Source: Microvelia longipes (lineage: Eukaryota > Arthropoda > Insecta > Hemiptera > Veliidae). From it: a DNA stretch of 64,000 nucleotides. Position 1 is the first letter of the stretch, and every line of letters begins with the position of its first letter. Position numbers and translations under genes: made by a program. The notes beneath the pieces are model-generated. The model was not told the DNA's origin. It did no database searches and saw nothing but the letters and a program-made list of their open reading frames with translations. Positions 22,494 through 35,290 of the stretch are shown piece by piece. The DNA lies in contig JACMZG010000008.1 in NCBI GenBank assembly GCA_018340805.1, positions 76,676,855 through 76,740,854 of the forward strand, written 5' to 3'.

Positions 22494-22690
22494 TCACTTG
22501 AATTATCCGTTTCAGGTGTTTAAAGACCTTATGAGTGGTTTCCACAAATTTGTCTGCATATCTGTCTATGAGTGTGTGTTATCATTGTACCTTCTAGCGT
22601 ATTTATGCTAGAGAGTTGTAACTTGGCACAAAATTTAATCTATAGGTCTAGTCTAGTTGTGCTCTCCAGGAAACAATTTTTCCATGAGGT
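22494..22690 (+). repeat. Dispersed repeat (AGGTGTTTTTGAGACCTC family), longest copy
   Basis: CAGGTGTTTAAAGACCTTAT, GAGTGGTTTCCAC, GTCTGTCTATGAGTGTG and GCTAGAGAGTTGTAACTTGG occur in the family order. Confidence 0.65.
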
Positions 22691-22774
22691 CATCAATCGG
22701 ATGAATTCAGCAAAAAAATCAAAAATTCATAAAACATGCAAATATGAAAGTAAACATGTAATAAAGTATAAAAG

Positions 22775-22776
22775 TA

Positions 22777-22834
<58 letters not shown>

Positions 22835-22836
22835 TA

Positions 22837-22850
<14 letters not shown>
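22775..22850. repeat. (AT)n microsatellite
   Basis: Near-pure AT repeat followed by a T-run. Confidence 0.95.
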
Positions 22851-22868
<18 letters not shown>

Positions 22869-23589
22869 ACTTATATAAAATGTAAGTAAACATGTAAATA
22901 AGTTCTGAAGTTCCTTGTACCTGATTTTTATTTTATTTTGATTTTTTCATAAATAACATTTTTTAGAAAAATGTTTATATTTATTGTGTTTAGTATTTTA
23001 TCATTATATATTATATGCTGTCATTTTTTTTCTTTTTTCCCTCTTTTAAAAATGATTAATTGTATTATATTTTATGATGTTTATTCTTTGTAACGGGTAT
23101 GAAATCCTGTGTTAATTAACACGGGATTATAAAGGTAAAGCATTTAAGTTGATAAATATATTCCTCAAATACCAACAACATATTTCATAAAATAAACATT
23201 TGTTTTTATTATTTATTTATTATTATTAAGGTGCTTAACACTAAGTCATCAGCACCTCTTTCTATAGACAAACAGATAAAATAGACTAAGACTACAATGA
23301 GAGCAGGTCAAAATGCTTAAATATCATTATAAGATAAATTAAGTAAATCAATATAGAATAAAGATAAACTAAATAAAGATAAACACAGGGTTGGCACAAG
23401 TATATTGTGTAAGTGTTTTTGTTTATTATTTCATTTAATATATTGTTTATGTGTATTATTTATTTGTTATTTATTTATTTATATTAATTAAATTACGCAT
23501 TTATAAGTGCGTAATAGTATTAGTGTATACTGAAAATGCTTTAAAGTTCTATAAAATTAGTTAAAAAGGTTTTAGTTATTAAGAGTTGG

Positions 23590-26500
23590 TTATATTTCGT
23601 TTAAGAACTCGTTGTCAAGGAGGAAATTAAAAAGATTTTGAATAGTGGGTTCATCATTGCCTAAAATTTCTTCCATTGTAGATGGTATATGATGAAATTT
23701 GAGAGAATCTTGAAGTATGAAACAATCTATCAAAAATTTTTACTGTCAAAGGCTCATTGCAGAGTCTACACTTGGGGTACTCTCTGTCTCTTGTAAATAA
23801 ATAGCTGTGCGTAAGTCTAGTGTGTCCGAGTCTCAATCTACATAGTACAGTTTCTTCATGTCTCTTTTCCCTGTAGCACGTTTTCCACTCTTCTACTGTC
23901 GGTTTTATAATTTTGAGTTTGTTGTTGTCCGTGTTGTCCCACAAATCTTGCCATTCTCTGTTAATACTGGTTCGTAAGATACGGTCTATGTCGTTAATTG
24001 TTATCAGCGAGTTAGATTCAACTCCATTTTGGATGGAGATTTTGCCAATTTGTCGGCTGCTTCATTCCTTTGATACCAACGTGACCTGGAATCCAGCAGA
24101 ACTTGACTTTCATCTTATGTTCAGCTATCAGTTCCCGAATCTCTATTGCTGTATTGTGTTGTACATGTAGCTTTCCAAGTAACATTAAAGCACTTGAAGA
24201 ATCAGTGAAAATAATAGCCTCTCTTTTGGCATTATCTATTGCATACATGATAGCTTTCTTTATTGCTTCTAGCTCAATATTCGTTATAGAGCTAAGAGGG
24301 CATCCCTTGAATTGACCTTCACCTCCTGAGCTTGTTGTAAATGCAAATCCTGTTAGTTCGTTGTCTTTAGATCCATCAGTGTAGATAAGTTCCGCATGTT
24401 TATATTTATTTCGTATTATGTATGTATATGTGTTATTTCATATGTTTGGCATTTAGATTTATACGAGTGTAACTGCTGGGGTCTTATATGCAACCAGGGG
24501 CATATTCTCGTAACTTGGTGATGAATAGCCGTAGACGGTGATGGCAGATTGTCCAATTGATATAAATGTTTCAAGGTCCTGAACCGCTCCCAATGGTTTG
24601 TTAAGGCTAGGCCTTCTCTCAAATTGGCTTCTGTATGGCGAACTAACGATTATTTGTAACGTAATGTTTTGGAAATTGGGTCTTGCGAAAAACGTATTTT
24701 AAAACTAAATAGTGACGGCGTAGATAAAGAGGAGGCTCGTTTGCCTCAACAAGAAGGCTTGCTACAGGGCTGGTCTTAAATGCGCCCGTAGCGATCCTGA
24801 TTCCTGAATTGTGAACAGGATCCAAGCGCCGCAAAATCATTTCCTTCGCTGAGCTATAAACGATGGCACCGTAGTCAATTTTTGATCGTATTGTTTGTCT
24901 GTAAAGCCGTAGCAGTGTCTTTCTGTCAGCTCCCCACTTTTGAGCTTTGATGATATTCAAGAGCTTTAAATCCCGAGTACATCGTGCTTTCAAATCTTCT
25001 ATGTGACGTTCCCAATTAAGTTTTTCATCCAGTAATAGACCAAGATATTTAACGTGGTTGACAGTAGGTATTTGCTGACCAGCTAGAACAAGCCTTGGAA
25101 CCTCCTTTCTTTTCCTTCTTGCAAAAACAATTGCTTTGGTTTTGATGGAGAGAAGTTTAAACCCGTTTTATTCGCCCATTTATGTAATTTATTTACACCT
25201 CTGGATAACTTTTGTAGCGTCATTAAGCTTTTTAGAGCGAAATAGCACTGTAAAATCATCACAAAATAGAGAGTCTCAACACAAGAAGGCATCTCTTTAG
25301 CAGCACTGTGAACTGCCAAGAGGAAGAGTGTGACACTTAAAACTGCACCTTGAGGCACACCGTTTTGCTGTTCATGTAGTTCTGAGAAATCGCCTCCAAC
25401 TCTAACTCTAAAAGTACGTTTAGATAGAAAATTTTGTATGAATTTTGCCATGTTTCCTTTGAATCCAAAGTCCTTTAGTTGTTTTAAAATTTGGTACTTC
25501 CATGTATGATCATAAGCCTTCTCACAATCAAAAAATACCCCTAAAGTTACTTGTCCCCGAGCAAAACCATTTTTGACATATGTATCTAAAGCTACAAGGT
25601 GGTCATGCGTAGATTGATTTTTCCTGAAACCAATTTGACGAGGTGACAGTAATTTCTTGTTTCAAGAACCCACATGAGTCTTGAGTTTACCATTTTCTCG
25701 AGTAGTTTTCCGACCGCACTTGTCATTGCTATTGGCCGATAAGAGCCTTCTTGACTAGGATCCTTTCCAGGCTTAGCTATCGGGATAAAATAGCTTCTCT
25801 CCAGTTTTCAGGATAGACATTCTTTTCCCATATTGCGTTAAAAAGGTTCAGTAAATGTTGGTAAAATAATTTGGGTAAATTTTTTAGCATAATATTATAT
25901 ATTTGATCTGGCCCAGGAGATGAGTTTTTAAAGTCGAAAGAGCAGTTTCTAATTCCCATAGCGAAAATCGTGTATTATAATATTCGTTGTTGTCGGATTC
26001 GAAATTTATAAATTTTTCCTCAGCAGCTTTTTTAATCATTTGAAACTTTTTGGGGTAAGACGTTGTAGCACTAACCTCAGCAAAATGGTGGGCTAAAAGT
26101 TCTGACACTCGCTTCGGTTCTGTTACAACATCTGTTCCTTTTTTAAGTACTGGTGTTTCCAAGCTTGGACGTTTTCCCCATAACACCTTTATCTTTCTCC
26201 ATATTTCTGTAGAGTTTGTGTTTTCATTAATTGAAGATATATATTGTCTCCAAGACTCCTTTTTGGCTTGAATAAACGTTTTCTTACTCTGAGATCGTGC
26301 TTTCTTAAACAGTTCAAGGTTTCCTGAAGTAGGGTTTTTTTATTAAAGCGCCACCAAGCTTTACGTCTGTCTCTAAGTGCTCTTCTACACTCACTTGTCC
26401 ACCAAGGAACTTTAGGTCTTCCGTTTCCTATTCGAAAGCGAGGAATAGCAACCTCAGCAGCGTTCAAAATTGAGGATGATATAGAGTTTAACATTTCATT

Positions 26501-27271
26501 GACATCTTTTTCATCTTTGCACGGTTGATACTGACTCAAAGTTTTTTTGAACAGTTCCCAATCAGCTTTTTTGAATGACCAATTAGGGTGTAGTTGTTGA
26601 GTTTGCGGTTCTTCTGGCAAAATAGTGAGGTAGAGTGGAAAGTGGTCGCTACCATATAGGTAAGGAGCCACTTTGAATTCCGCTTTTCTTACGATTGACT
26701 TAGAGCTAAGGACTATGTCTAAAGCGTCATATTTTCCTGTTCTTGAATCTAAATATGTGCTTTGGTTTTCATTGTAGATGAATAAATGTTCCTCGTCTAT
26801 AAACGTTTCTATTATTTTCCCTCGGTTATCTGTTTTAGACGACCCCCACATTAGGTTATGGGCGTTGAAGTCACCAGCTATGACTTGGGGGCCTGGCAGT
26901 TGTTGAAGTAAATTTTTTAATTGGGGTGTCGTAATATTGTCTTCATTTGATAAATACAAGTTACAAACTGTTATTGGATACGCGGATCCAACTCGGCAAG
27001 CCATGGCTTGAAGATGTGTTGTAATGTTAACTTCTTGACTCGGTAGGAGCTTAGAAACTAAAATAGCTAACCCTCCTTTCCAAGTACCGCAGACAGGATT
27101 GTTCCGGTAAGTCTTGTAACCTGGTATATTAAGCGGACTATTATCTGGTAGGTGAGTCTCCTGAAGCATTATTACAGAAGGTTTTGTTTCTTCTATTAGT
27201 ACTCTCAGATCTTCTCTTCGGCTTCTTACGCCTTTACAGTTCCAAGAACATATTCTCATATTATTATACAT
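23590..27271 (-). pseudogene. LINE ORF2 (endonuclease, reverse transcriptase, RNase H), frameshifted
   Basis: The APE-type endonuclease is intact at 26189-27271: NMRICSWNCKGV, MLQETHLPD, VIAGDFNAHN, then YGSDHFPLYL. The reverse transcriptase follows at about 25083-26186, broken into pieces: SSPGPDQIYN, NGVPQGAVLS, and the catalytic motif as FCDDFTVLF in a shifted frame near 25255. The thumb is at 24643-24993 (IDYGAIVYSSA). RNase H is at 24018-24248 (IIFTDSSSAL, FCWIPGHVGIKG). A C-terminal CRLCNEPLTVK lies near 23760. The stop is near 23590. At least four frame breaks prevent full translation. Confidence 0.88.
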
Positions 27272-27719
27272 TTTATTTTGTATTTATTGAATATTTTTGT
27301 ATTATTGTATTTATTTAATATAAATAAAAGCTTTATTATTTTAATATTTGTTTATTATTGATTATTTTAAATATATTTAGTAATTTAGTTAATGTGTATT
27401 AATTTAATTAAATGTGTTTTATTGTATTGGGTAATATAAATTGATTAGAAATGGTAAATTTAGGTTTAGTAATTTAGTTAGTGTATACTAATTTAATTTA
27501 ATTTAGTGTTTTTTACTGTATTGGGTAATATAAATTAGTTAGAAATAGAAAATATAGATTACAGATAAATTGATGATATAGGTAATATATTGGATTGGTA
27601 TATATAAAGATAGGTAATAAAGGTAAAATATGGCTAGCTCACCACTTAAATAATAATAAATCAATTATTTAAGTCTTTAAATAATTAAAAATTAATTATT
27701 TAAGTCTTTAAGGAGTTAT

Positions 27720-29079
27720 TAGTACGTCTTCTTCGTTTCTTCTTTTCTCCTTACTTGAAGTTGAACTCGTTCTGGAAAAAGCACTGTCACTTTTTCTATC
27801 ATTTTCAGCATCATCTGAAGAGGACACATTCCACTCATCAGCCCACATCATCCGTCTTTCTTCTTGGGTGTTGAGAAATTTCTCAGGATCTTTTAAATAT
27901 TCTATAACTCCCTTTTGGGGTTGCTTTTCTTTTTGTTCTTTTGACTTAGTGGTAACGTTGCTGCTTTTTTCATGGGCTTTTTATGTTCTTTCTGTTGTAC
28001 TTCTGCCTTTTGTTTTTCCTGATGTTTTTTTCTTTGCTTCTCTTTGTTTGCTTATCGACTTTGATGGGGCTGTTACGGATGAAGATTTTAGAGGTGGTAA
28101 ATCACATTGGATCGCCATATCGATAGTTACTTTTGGTTTAGGTAGTGCGTGGCTAGCATACGATTGGGCCTGATTTACTTGCGTAGTAATTACCTTACGT
28201 TTGGCTTCCAAGTATGATATTTGTTCTACCACTTTTGTTTCTGTCACTTTCTTTTCTAAAATCCATCGTGGACATGCTCTATCAAAGTAGAGTGGGCAGC
28301 TCCACAGTTGACACATTTTTAGGATTTGGGCATACTTCCGTTTCGTGCTTGGTTTCGGAACATTCCGGGCAAGTGTATGTTTCTTTAGGGCAGTTAACTT
28401 CTACATGATTGAATTTAAGGCATTTCCTACACCTAGTTGGTAGAGGTACATACGGTCTGAGAGCTACCGAATAGTATCCGATCTTAACTTTTTCTGGGAG
28501 TTTTGCCAATGCCATTGTGAGAACGTAAGAGTTAGTTTTAATAATGTTACCATTCCGTTTAGTTGTTATTCTATAAAGATCTGTCACACCTTGGAACCTA
28601 AGGTTCTCTTTGATTTCATCAAGTGACACCAAATCTAAGTCTGAGCAAGTAATAACTCCACGTACTGAGTTCAAGGTTTTGTGCGCTTCAACTGTAAGAG
28701 GTAAATGAATGTTCCGAGGAAGATTTCTGAACAACTTTTCCCCCTGTTCAGTAGAAAATGTCTGAACCAGTAAGCTACCGTCTTTTAACTTTTTAGCGTT
28801 TTTGACCGAACCACAGGAGTTAACAATAAGCTTATCAATAAGAAAGGGCGAAACAGTACTGAAGGACGATCCATCAGCTCTCTTTACGACTAGATACGTA
28901 AGATTAGCCCTTGGGGCTGCGGGAATCACATTCTGTAAGCTACTACGTCCTCTCTTTTTACCCTTTAAGTTACGTTCATTTTGACAGATCATGTCAAAAT
29001 CAATCAAATTATTTTCATTTGAGGTACCTGAGCCCCCCGGACCTCCGGGGTCTGGAGGCTTATCGCTAGTCATACTCAC
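27720..29079 (-). pseudogene. LINE ORF1 (gag-like, zinc-knuckle protein), frameshifted
   Basis: Begins MSMTSDKPPDPGGPGG and stays open to 28282. Knuckles 1 and 2 are visible as CRKCLKFNHVEVNC and CPECSETKHETEVC. The third, CVNCGAAHST, lies in another frame near 28310 and its final Cys (DRAC) in yet another, so small indels cut the knuckle. The frame then continues to about 27720 as a basic, coiled-coil-like tail rich in Lys and Ser. ORF1 proteins bind the element's RNA during retrotransposition. Confidence 0.85.
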
Positions 29080-29290
29080 CTCGTCTGTTCACTCAGTTAA
29101 GACTAACTTGTACTAATTCAATCCTTCTTTGCCTTGTTTTCTGTAGGAATAATTTCTTTAGCTGTTTTGCCTTTATCGCTGTCACTCCGAAACAAACTCC
29201 ACATTTGTTTTTTTTCTACTAAAAACAAAAAATATAAATAATATATTACAAAATTATAATAGTAAGTCTAACACAGTCCGTAAGCCTCCT

Positions 29291-30529
29291 CACCACGTCA
29301 CGGTCAGATGCTTCAAAATAATATCAGTGAAATTTATATTTTTTTACATTTACTTTGCAAACATTTATTGATTTAGGTCCACAAATAGTATGTTTCTATG
29401 TAGTATATCTAGTAGTTTTTAAAACCCAGAGCCATATTTCAGAAAAAAAGTTAACGTTGCCAACACTTTATACTGACTAAAAGTTTCCTAGTTCTAAACT
29501 TGGCAACACTGAATAGTCATTCTTTTGTTTAAAATGCATTTGTTAAGTGACATTAATCTCTAGAAGTTGTTAAATCATTTGTAATTCTTAACTTATTTGT
29601 AAAAGGTAACCCTTGTAACATTTATATCTCTATAACATCCCCTCAACTAGGGCAATTAATTTTGACATAGTTTGTAGCAATGTATTAACTTCATAATTAT
29701 TGGCAGAAACCAATTAGATCCCAGAGATCTCTTGCAATCTGGGAGTCAAAAATTAATAGACATACTCTAAATTTAATTTTCAAAATTATTTATGTTTTCA
29801 CTGATATTATTTTACGGTTTATTTAAAAATAGATAATTTTTTATTTAATCATGTAAAATACATGGTACTAGGTAAAAAATTTTCCAAATTAAACAAACAC
29901 CTCTGAGGAGGTCCATTCACACCGCGATGATTAAATAGGGACTTTTTTGAAAAAATTTAATCATCGCTTAAAATAAAAAGAACAAATAGTTGGTAAATAT
30001 TTTTTACCAAGAATATAGTGTAAAAATCTGATAAAATCGACTACCAATCTATTTATACTTTTTATTCTCCACTCATCTCACAATATGGGATATTACACTT
30101 ACACTCAACTATCATGAATTTACTAAAGAACAAATTAATATCCAATAAACAGGACAGTTAGGTATTAGATAATATAATTTACAATAAATATTTTTTACCA
30201 CTAAAACCAAAATACAAAAGTTCAGAATTATATTGAAAAAAAATGAAAACTGTGATTTCTATATATCAAGTCCTACATAAAAAATTACCCAATATACCAA
30301 TAACTAAATCATAATTAAAACGTATTTAATGACAAATTTACTGTCATTAATTTTTTGATGTGCGATAAGTAATAAACGAACTCTAATGAAAATATCTATT
30401 GTTATTTCTAATTTCAAGACTTAACATTAAAATAAAATATAAAATGAAAATTAACCCGAGAAGAGAAATAAATGTTAAAAATTTAATCCTTCAATGAATG
30501 TTACTAACTAAAATATATAAGTCAGGAAA
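29291..30529. other. AT-rich sequence up to the gap, nothing recognised
   Basis: No ORF, element end or repeat was identified. TTGCCAACACT and CTTGGCAACAC near 29456-29510 are weakly inverted. Confidence 0.4.
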
Positions 30530-31529
30530 NNNNNNNNNNNNNNNNNNNNNNNNNNNNNNNNNNNNNNNNNNNNNNNNNNNNNNNNNNNNNNNNNNNNNNN
30601 NNNNNNNNNNNNNNNNNNNNNNNNNNNNNNNNNNNNNNNNNNNNNNNNNNNNNNNNNNNNNNNNNNNNNNNNNNNNNNNNNNNNNNNNNNNNNNNNNNNN
30701 NNNNNNNNNNNNNNNNNNNNNNNNNNNNNNNNNNNNNNNNNNNNNNNNNNNNNNNNNNNNNNNNNNNNNNNNNNNNNNNNNNNNNNNNNNNNNNNNNNNN
30801 NNNNNNNNNNNNNNNNNNNNNNNNNNNNNNNNNNNNNNNNNNNNNNNNNNNNNNNNNNNNNNNNNNNNNNNNNNNNNNNNNNNNNNNNNNNNNNNNNNNN
30901 NNNNNNNNNNNNNNNNNNNNNNNNNNNNNNNNNNNNNNNNNNNNNNNNNNNNNNNNNNNNNNNNNNNNNNNNNNNNNNNNNNNNNNNNNNNNNNNNNNNN
31001 NNNNNNNNNNNNNNNNNNNNNNNNNNNNNNNNNNNNNNNNNNNNNNNNNNNNNNNNNNNNNNNNNNNNNNNNNNNNNNNNNNNNNNNNNNNNNNNNNNNN
31101 NNNNNNNNNNNNNNNNNNNNNNNNNNNNNNNNNNNNNNNNNNNNNNNNNNNNNNNNNNNNNNNNNNNNNNNNNNNNNNNNNNNNNNNNNNNNNNNNNNNN
31201 NNNNNNNNNNNNNNNNNNNNNNNNNNNNNNNNNNNNNNNNNNNNNNNNNNNNNNNNNNNNNNNNNNNNNNNNNNNNNNNNNNNNNNNNNNNNNNNNNNNN
31301 NNNNNNNNNNNNNNNNNNNNNNNNNNNNNNNNNNNNNNNNNNNNNNNNNNNNNNNNNNNNNNNNNNNNNNNNNNNNNNNNNNNNNNNNNNNNNNNNNNNN
31401 NNNNNNNNNNNNNNNNNNNNNNNNNNNNNNNNNNNNNNNNNNNNNNNNNNNNNNNNNNNNNNNNNNNNNNNNNNNNNNNNNNNNNNNNNNNNNNNNNNNN
31501 NNNNNNNNNNNNNNNNNNNNNNNNNNNNN
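30530..31529. other. Assembly gap (1000 N)
   Basis: Exactly 1000 N, the usual placeholder for a scaffold join of unknown or rounded length. The sequence on either side need not be 1 kb apart. Open frames drawn through it are meaningless. Confidence 1.
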
Positions 31530-31669
31530 AACTGAAGTAGGTTTCACACTTTAATATAGTTATAGCCGAGGAAGATAATGCTTAAAAAAAGGAAACTATA
31601 TTAAATAAAAATTTAACTATGTTAAATGAAATAAAAGAACATTGATCCATTAATTTAACTCTTTTAAAG

Positions 31670-33027
31670 TTTTCTTAACACTATATGGCGTGGCATGAAA
31701 AGGTCTATTTCTTGAATTGAATTAGCAAATCTTTGCATTCTAGGTATGGAGAGTGATATATATAATTAGTTGGGTGGAAGTTTACAGTAAAAGTGGGGAG
31801 TATTACGGGTAAAGTGATTAGGAACATGGATATCAATTAAAGCAACTAAATTGGGGCAATCAATTAAGTTATTTATCAATTTATATAAGAAATATACATC
31901 AGCAGAGAACCTTCTATTATGAGGGATTGTAATTTTAAATCTTTCATTAGGGTAACATAGTTGAGGTTGTCAATAGGAATTCTGAGTTTATAATTAGCAT
32001 ATCGGAGGAATTTTTAATTGAATTTTCTAAAGTGGTAATATGGCAGGCATAGTGGGGTGACCAAACTTGTGATGCATATTCTAACAATGGCCTTACCAAA
32101 GTTTTGTATAAATAAACTATAGAACTGATATTTTTGAATTCTTTGGAACATCTAATCACAAAACCCATAATACTAAGGGCTCTAGAAGAGATTTTATTTA
32201 TATGTTCAATAAATGTTAATTGGGAATCTAGTATAACACCCAGGTCACGAATAGAGTTCACTTGAGACACTTTCACATTGTTTATAAAGTAAGTATTAGG
32301 TACATTATTTTTTATTCTAGAATAACAAATATGTTGACATTTTTTTAGGTTAAGAGGTAATTTGTTTTTTACACACCACTCATAGAGTCGATCGAGATTT
32401 TTCTGCAAGATAATTTTATCTTCAATACTGTAAATAACTTTCCTAATTCTAAGATCATCAGCAAAAAAATCATAATCAACACCTTCAAATATAAACTGTA
32501 AATCATTGATAAAAATTAGGAAGAGCACTGGTCCCAAATGTGACCCTTGGGGTACTCCGGATAAAGCTTTAAAAGTAAAGGAAAAATGTGTTTTGATTTT
32601 AACAGATAAGTAACGGTCTAAAAGATAGCTAGCAAACCACTCGAGGAGCTTTCCTGTGAAACCCAATTGTTTTAATTTCTCTATTAACAATTTGATAAAA
32701 ACTTTATCAAAAGCCTTCGAGTAGTCGGTGTATATAACGTCCACTGAGAGTTTTTCTTCGAAAGCATTATATATTGAAGAGGTAAAGACTAGTAAATTTG
32801 TGGTGGTAGATCTTTTAGGAATGAAACCATGTTGGTTTGTTGAGATAACACTAGATATGAAAGGTGATATTTTGTCCAAAATAAGACTCTCCATCATTTT
32901 AGGTATTAAAGATTGAATGCAAATGGGGCGATAATTTTCCACATCACATTTATCTCCAGATTTGAATATTGGTGTTATATAACTAAGTTTCCACTGGGAA
33001 GGAAAACAACCTGATTCTATATAAAAA
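31670..33027 (-). mobile_element. 5'-truncated Jockey-like LINE
   Basis: The minus strand carries a reverse transcriptase and the family's C-terminal region, with no endonuclease. The 5' side stops at about 33027, where a different repeat (33030-33380) begins. The 3' side runs toward the gap. Truncation at the 5' end is normal for LINEs. Confidence 0.85.
31750..33020 (-). pseudogene. Reverse transcriptase of Jockey-like LINE, partial
   Basis: Open from 32942 to 31947 (331 codons). Motifs in order: YRPICIQSLIPKMMES, DVIYTDYSKAFDKV, ALSGVPQGSHLGPVLF and the catalytic FFADDL. The thumb follows with RDLGVILDSQLTF and YASQVWSP. Upstream to about 33020 the frame reads CFPSQWKLSYITPIFKSGDK, so the ORF starts before its first Met. 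After 31947 a frameshift is followed by recognisable C-terminal sequence (NRRFSADVYFLYKLINNLID) to about 31750. The endonuclease domain is missing. Confidence 0.87.
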
Positions 33028-33029
33028 AC

Positions 33030-33380
33030 TAATATAAATATCGGTGCATTACAATATTTAAAGCATTTTAAATTGTAGTTTAACGTATTTATTAAAATTA
33101 TATATAATAAGTAGTCCTCGTCAACTAAATGTAGATTCTTGTTTCCGCCACCCTTTTGCCATCTAGATGGTTTTATTAAATACTCAGCAGGTGTTTAAAG
33201 TTATATATTTGTTCTTTACGATCTTTCTTTATTAATAGATATTAAAGACATATATTTAAAATAATGTTTTGTTGTCAGGTTGGCATCATACTTAGTTTGC
33301 ACCAGTCAACCGGCTGTCGTGTTATCAGTGGAATTACATTGTGTTTACGGCCCGTGCTCCTTATTATAGTATATTCTAAG
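33030..33380 (+). mobile_element. Right-half copy of the 538-bp foldback element
   Basis: Matches 970-1327 almost throughout: ATAAATATCGGTGCATTACA, GTAGTCCTCGTCAACTAAAT, CCGCCACCCTTTTGCCATCT and GTGTTATCAGTGGAATTACA, ending TATATTCTAAGG. The left arm is missing and the truncated LINE abuts it. Confidence 0.8.
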
Positions 33381-33490
33381 GAATTAAATTATATAAATCA
33401 TTTGTTTTTGGCTTACCGGACATTCTCTGTGTTTAATATTTCATTAATATTAAAAACCATGCATTTCCTGTGTAATTTATTAATATATTA

Positions 33491-33594
33491 CCTCGCGTCT
33501 ACACGATTGTTTGGTTGAACATTCAGGTTGAATCCTCGTTACCTGATTTTACTCCGTGTAAACGGGGTTGAACACATCGTGTAGACGAGGTGTA
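33491..33594. mobile_element. ~105-bp foldback element
   Basis: CTCGCGTCTACACGATTG on the left is inverted on the right as ATCGTGTAGACGAGG, with GGTTGAAC/GTTGAAC inside. Too short to code for anything. Confidence 0.7.
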
Positions 33595-33631
33595 TGTTAC
33601 TATAATTTTGTTCTCTTTATTTGATTATATC

Positions 33632-33712
33632 GAAAGTCGAGATAGGTTATTTCTTTGATGATTTAAAATTCAAACAATAGGGGCCACTCAGCAATAACAT
33701 CTCTATGGATTT
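33632..33712 (-). repeat. MITE family B end fragment
   Basis: Contains AGGGGCCACTCAGCAATAAC followed by ATCTCTATGG, a diverged inverse of the family B start. Confidence 0.55.
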
Positions 33713-33774
33713 TTATATTTTTGAGCAAGCAAACAGCTGATCTTGCATGTCCGAATTTTTTTCATGTGTGTTAC

Positions 33775-33945
33775 TTCGTCCACACGCGGGGTTTGGCAGG
33801 GGTGTCAACCCCAACTGTTCACACGGTATATTTCACTGTAAAAAATGAGATTCAGGGTTAAACCTCGTATTCATTCCCGTCAACCCGACAACTGGGGGGG
33901 GGGGGGGGGGTTGAACCCCCTGCCTAACCCCGCATCTGAACAAAG
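33775..33945. mobile_element. ~170-bp TIR element with poly-G core
   Basis: The left end, CGTCCACACGCGGGGTTTGG, with CAGGGGTGTCAACCCC, is inverted on the right as GGGGTTGAACCCCCTGCC and TAACCCCGCATCTGAAC. A G-run of about 16 lies at 33895-33910. A second fragment is at 3068-3130. Confidence 0.75.
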
Positions 33946-33954
33946 TAAGTATAG

Positions 33955-34135
33955 GAGTTTCCCTACTTGGTTTATATATTACTTTTGTTAAAAATTAGAG
34001 AATAGAGCAACTTACCTCCTTAGTTATAAGTTTGCTCTAAATTTTAAGACCTGCGCTGTTATAAGGATCATAAGCATGCGCAGTTCGTACCAGCATGTGC
34101 AGTTGGTTTTTAGTGTGTTTCGTGTTGCATCATCT
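33955..34135 (+). repeat. Dispersed repeat, inverted relative to 35770-35890
   Basis: Shares AAGACCTGCGCTGTTATAAG, GCATGCGCAGTTCGTACCAG and a CATGTGCAGTTGGTTTT block with the reverse complement of 35770-35890. Confidence 0.7.
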
Positions 34136-35280
34136 TATGTTTGATTTTGTGGGGTCACTTGTTGAATGCAATTCGACTTTAGTGCTCATCCTTAGTCAAC
34201 ATCCTTGCGTTAGAGTGCTGTATATCGTATATATACAGGCACTCTAGGTTACGTTAGCATGAGTTATAGGTTAAATAGTACGAGTTATTGGTTACTAAAT
34301 AATAATAATAATAAGTAGTATACTATATATATATAGTATATATATATATAGATATAATATATATATATATATATATTATATAGGTATATTATATATTATA
34401 TTTCTATTCTATTAGTAATCGAAATAAGATTAGTATAGTACTAACAGGTATAAAGTAACAATGATATTAGTATTAATAGTTACAGAAGTAATATTTATGC
34501 GAGTATATTTAGTAATTAAATATTTGTAGCAGACATACAAGAGAATAATAGTAAATGGGTAATGAAATAAAAATATTCAAATGACAAAAATTCAATGTAA
34601 AAAAATATCGTACTTATATTATTGTGATCTATTGTCTTATATAATTATGCAAAATATTTAATGATTCAAGTTAAACTTTAAATAAATTTAAAATTTATAT
34701 GGATTAAAACAAATAACAAAATACAAATTTGAAACTTACTTTCACTTCATCGGTTATTCCGCTCTGCATGAAGGCTGAAGGCAACTGACCAGAGCCCGAC
34801 CGTGTCTCCCTTTTATATCCTATACCCCCTCCGCATCTTGGATATCACAAACAAATAATTATGAAATATTCCATTTTATTTATGATAAATTTATTCATAA
34901 TTGTTAACTAATATATATTTTTACAATGAATATTTAATAATTGATAATTTTTTTAAATTTTAGACAATACTTAAAAAAATACTGATCTGATAAAAAGCTG
35001 ATAAGACTAATACGACGTATTTTTATTAATTTACATCAATTTCATAATCTTTAATATATCTTTGAAAATACGTTTTTATTTAATATTATTTTGATTTAAT
35101 GAATTTTAAAACTTATACTGAATTTATCCGTTTATACTCGAGTTAAGTAACCTCCATCTTAAATGTTTTTTTAAAATATTTAACTAACACATTCGTTAGA
35201 AAACAATAATTAATTGATATTTAATTATTAGTAACTATTTAAATTATTACAATTAATGTTTAATGTGAAATACTTTTTAA
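34136..35280. other. AT-rich intergenic sequence
   Basis: An AT-only block at about 34320-34400 and otherwise nothing recognised. GTGCTGTATATCG and ATATACAGGCAC near 34217-34245 form a weak hairpin. Confidence 0.4.
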
Positions 35281-35290
35281 TAAATTTTCT

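Larger units (their letters stand above)
23212..29290 (-). mobile_element. I-clade non-LTR retrotransposon (LINE), frameshifted
   Basis: Read on the minus strand: a 5' leader, ORF1 (from 29079) with CCHC knuckles, ORF2 (from 27271) with endonuclease, reverse transcriptase, RNase H and a C-terminal Cys motif, then a 3'UTR ending in GCACCTTAATAATAATAAAT, a TAA-type tail at about 23229-23212. Three gag knuckles plus an RNase H and a TAA-repeat tail mark the I clade rather than Jockey. All domains are present but several frames are broken, so this copy is dead or nearly so. The 5' end is uncertain by about 100 bp. Confidence 0.88.

Noticed and set aside
30498..31547. Open frames of ~340 codons on both strands
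   Set aside because: They consist of the 1000-N assembly gap.
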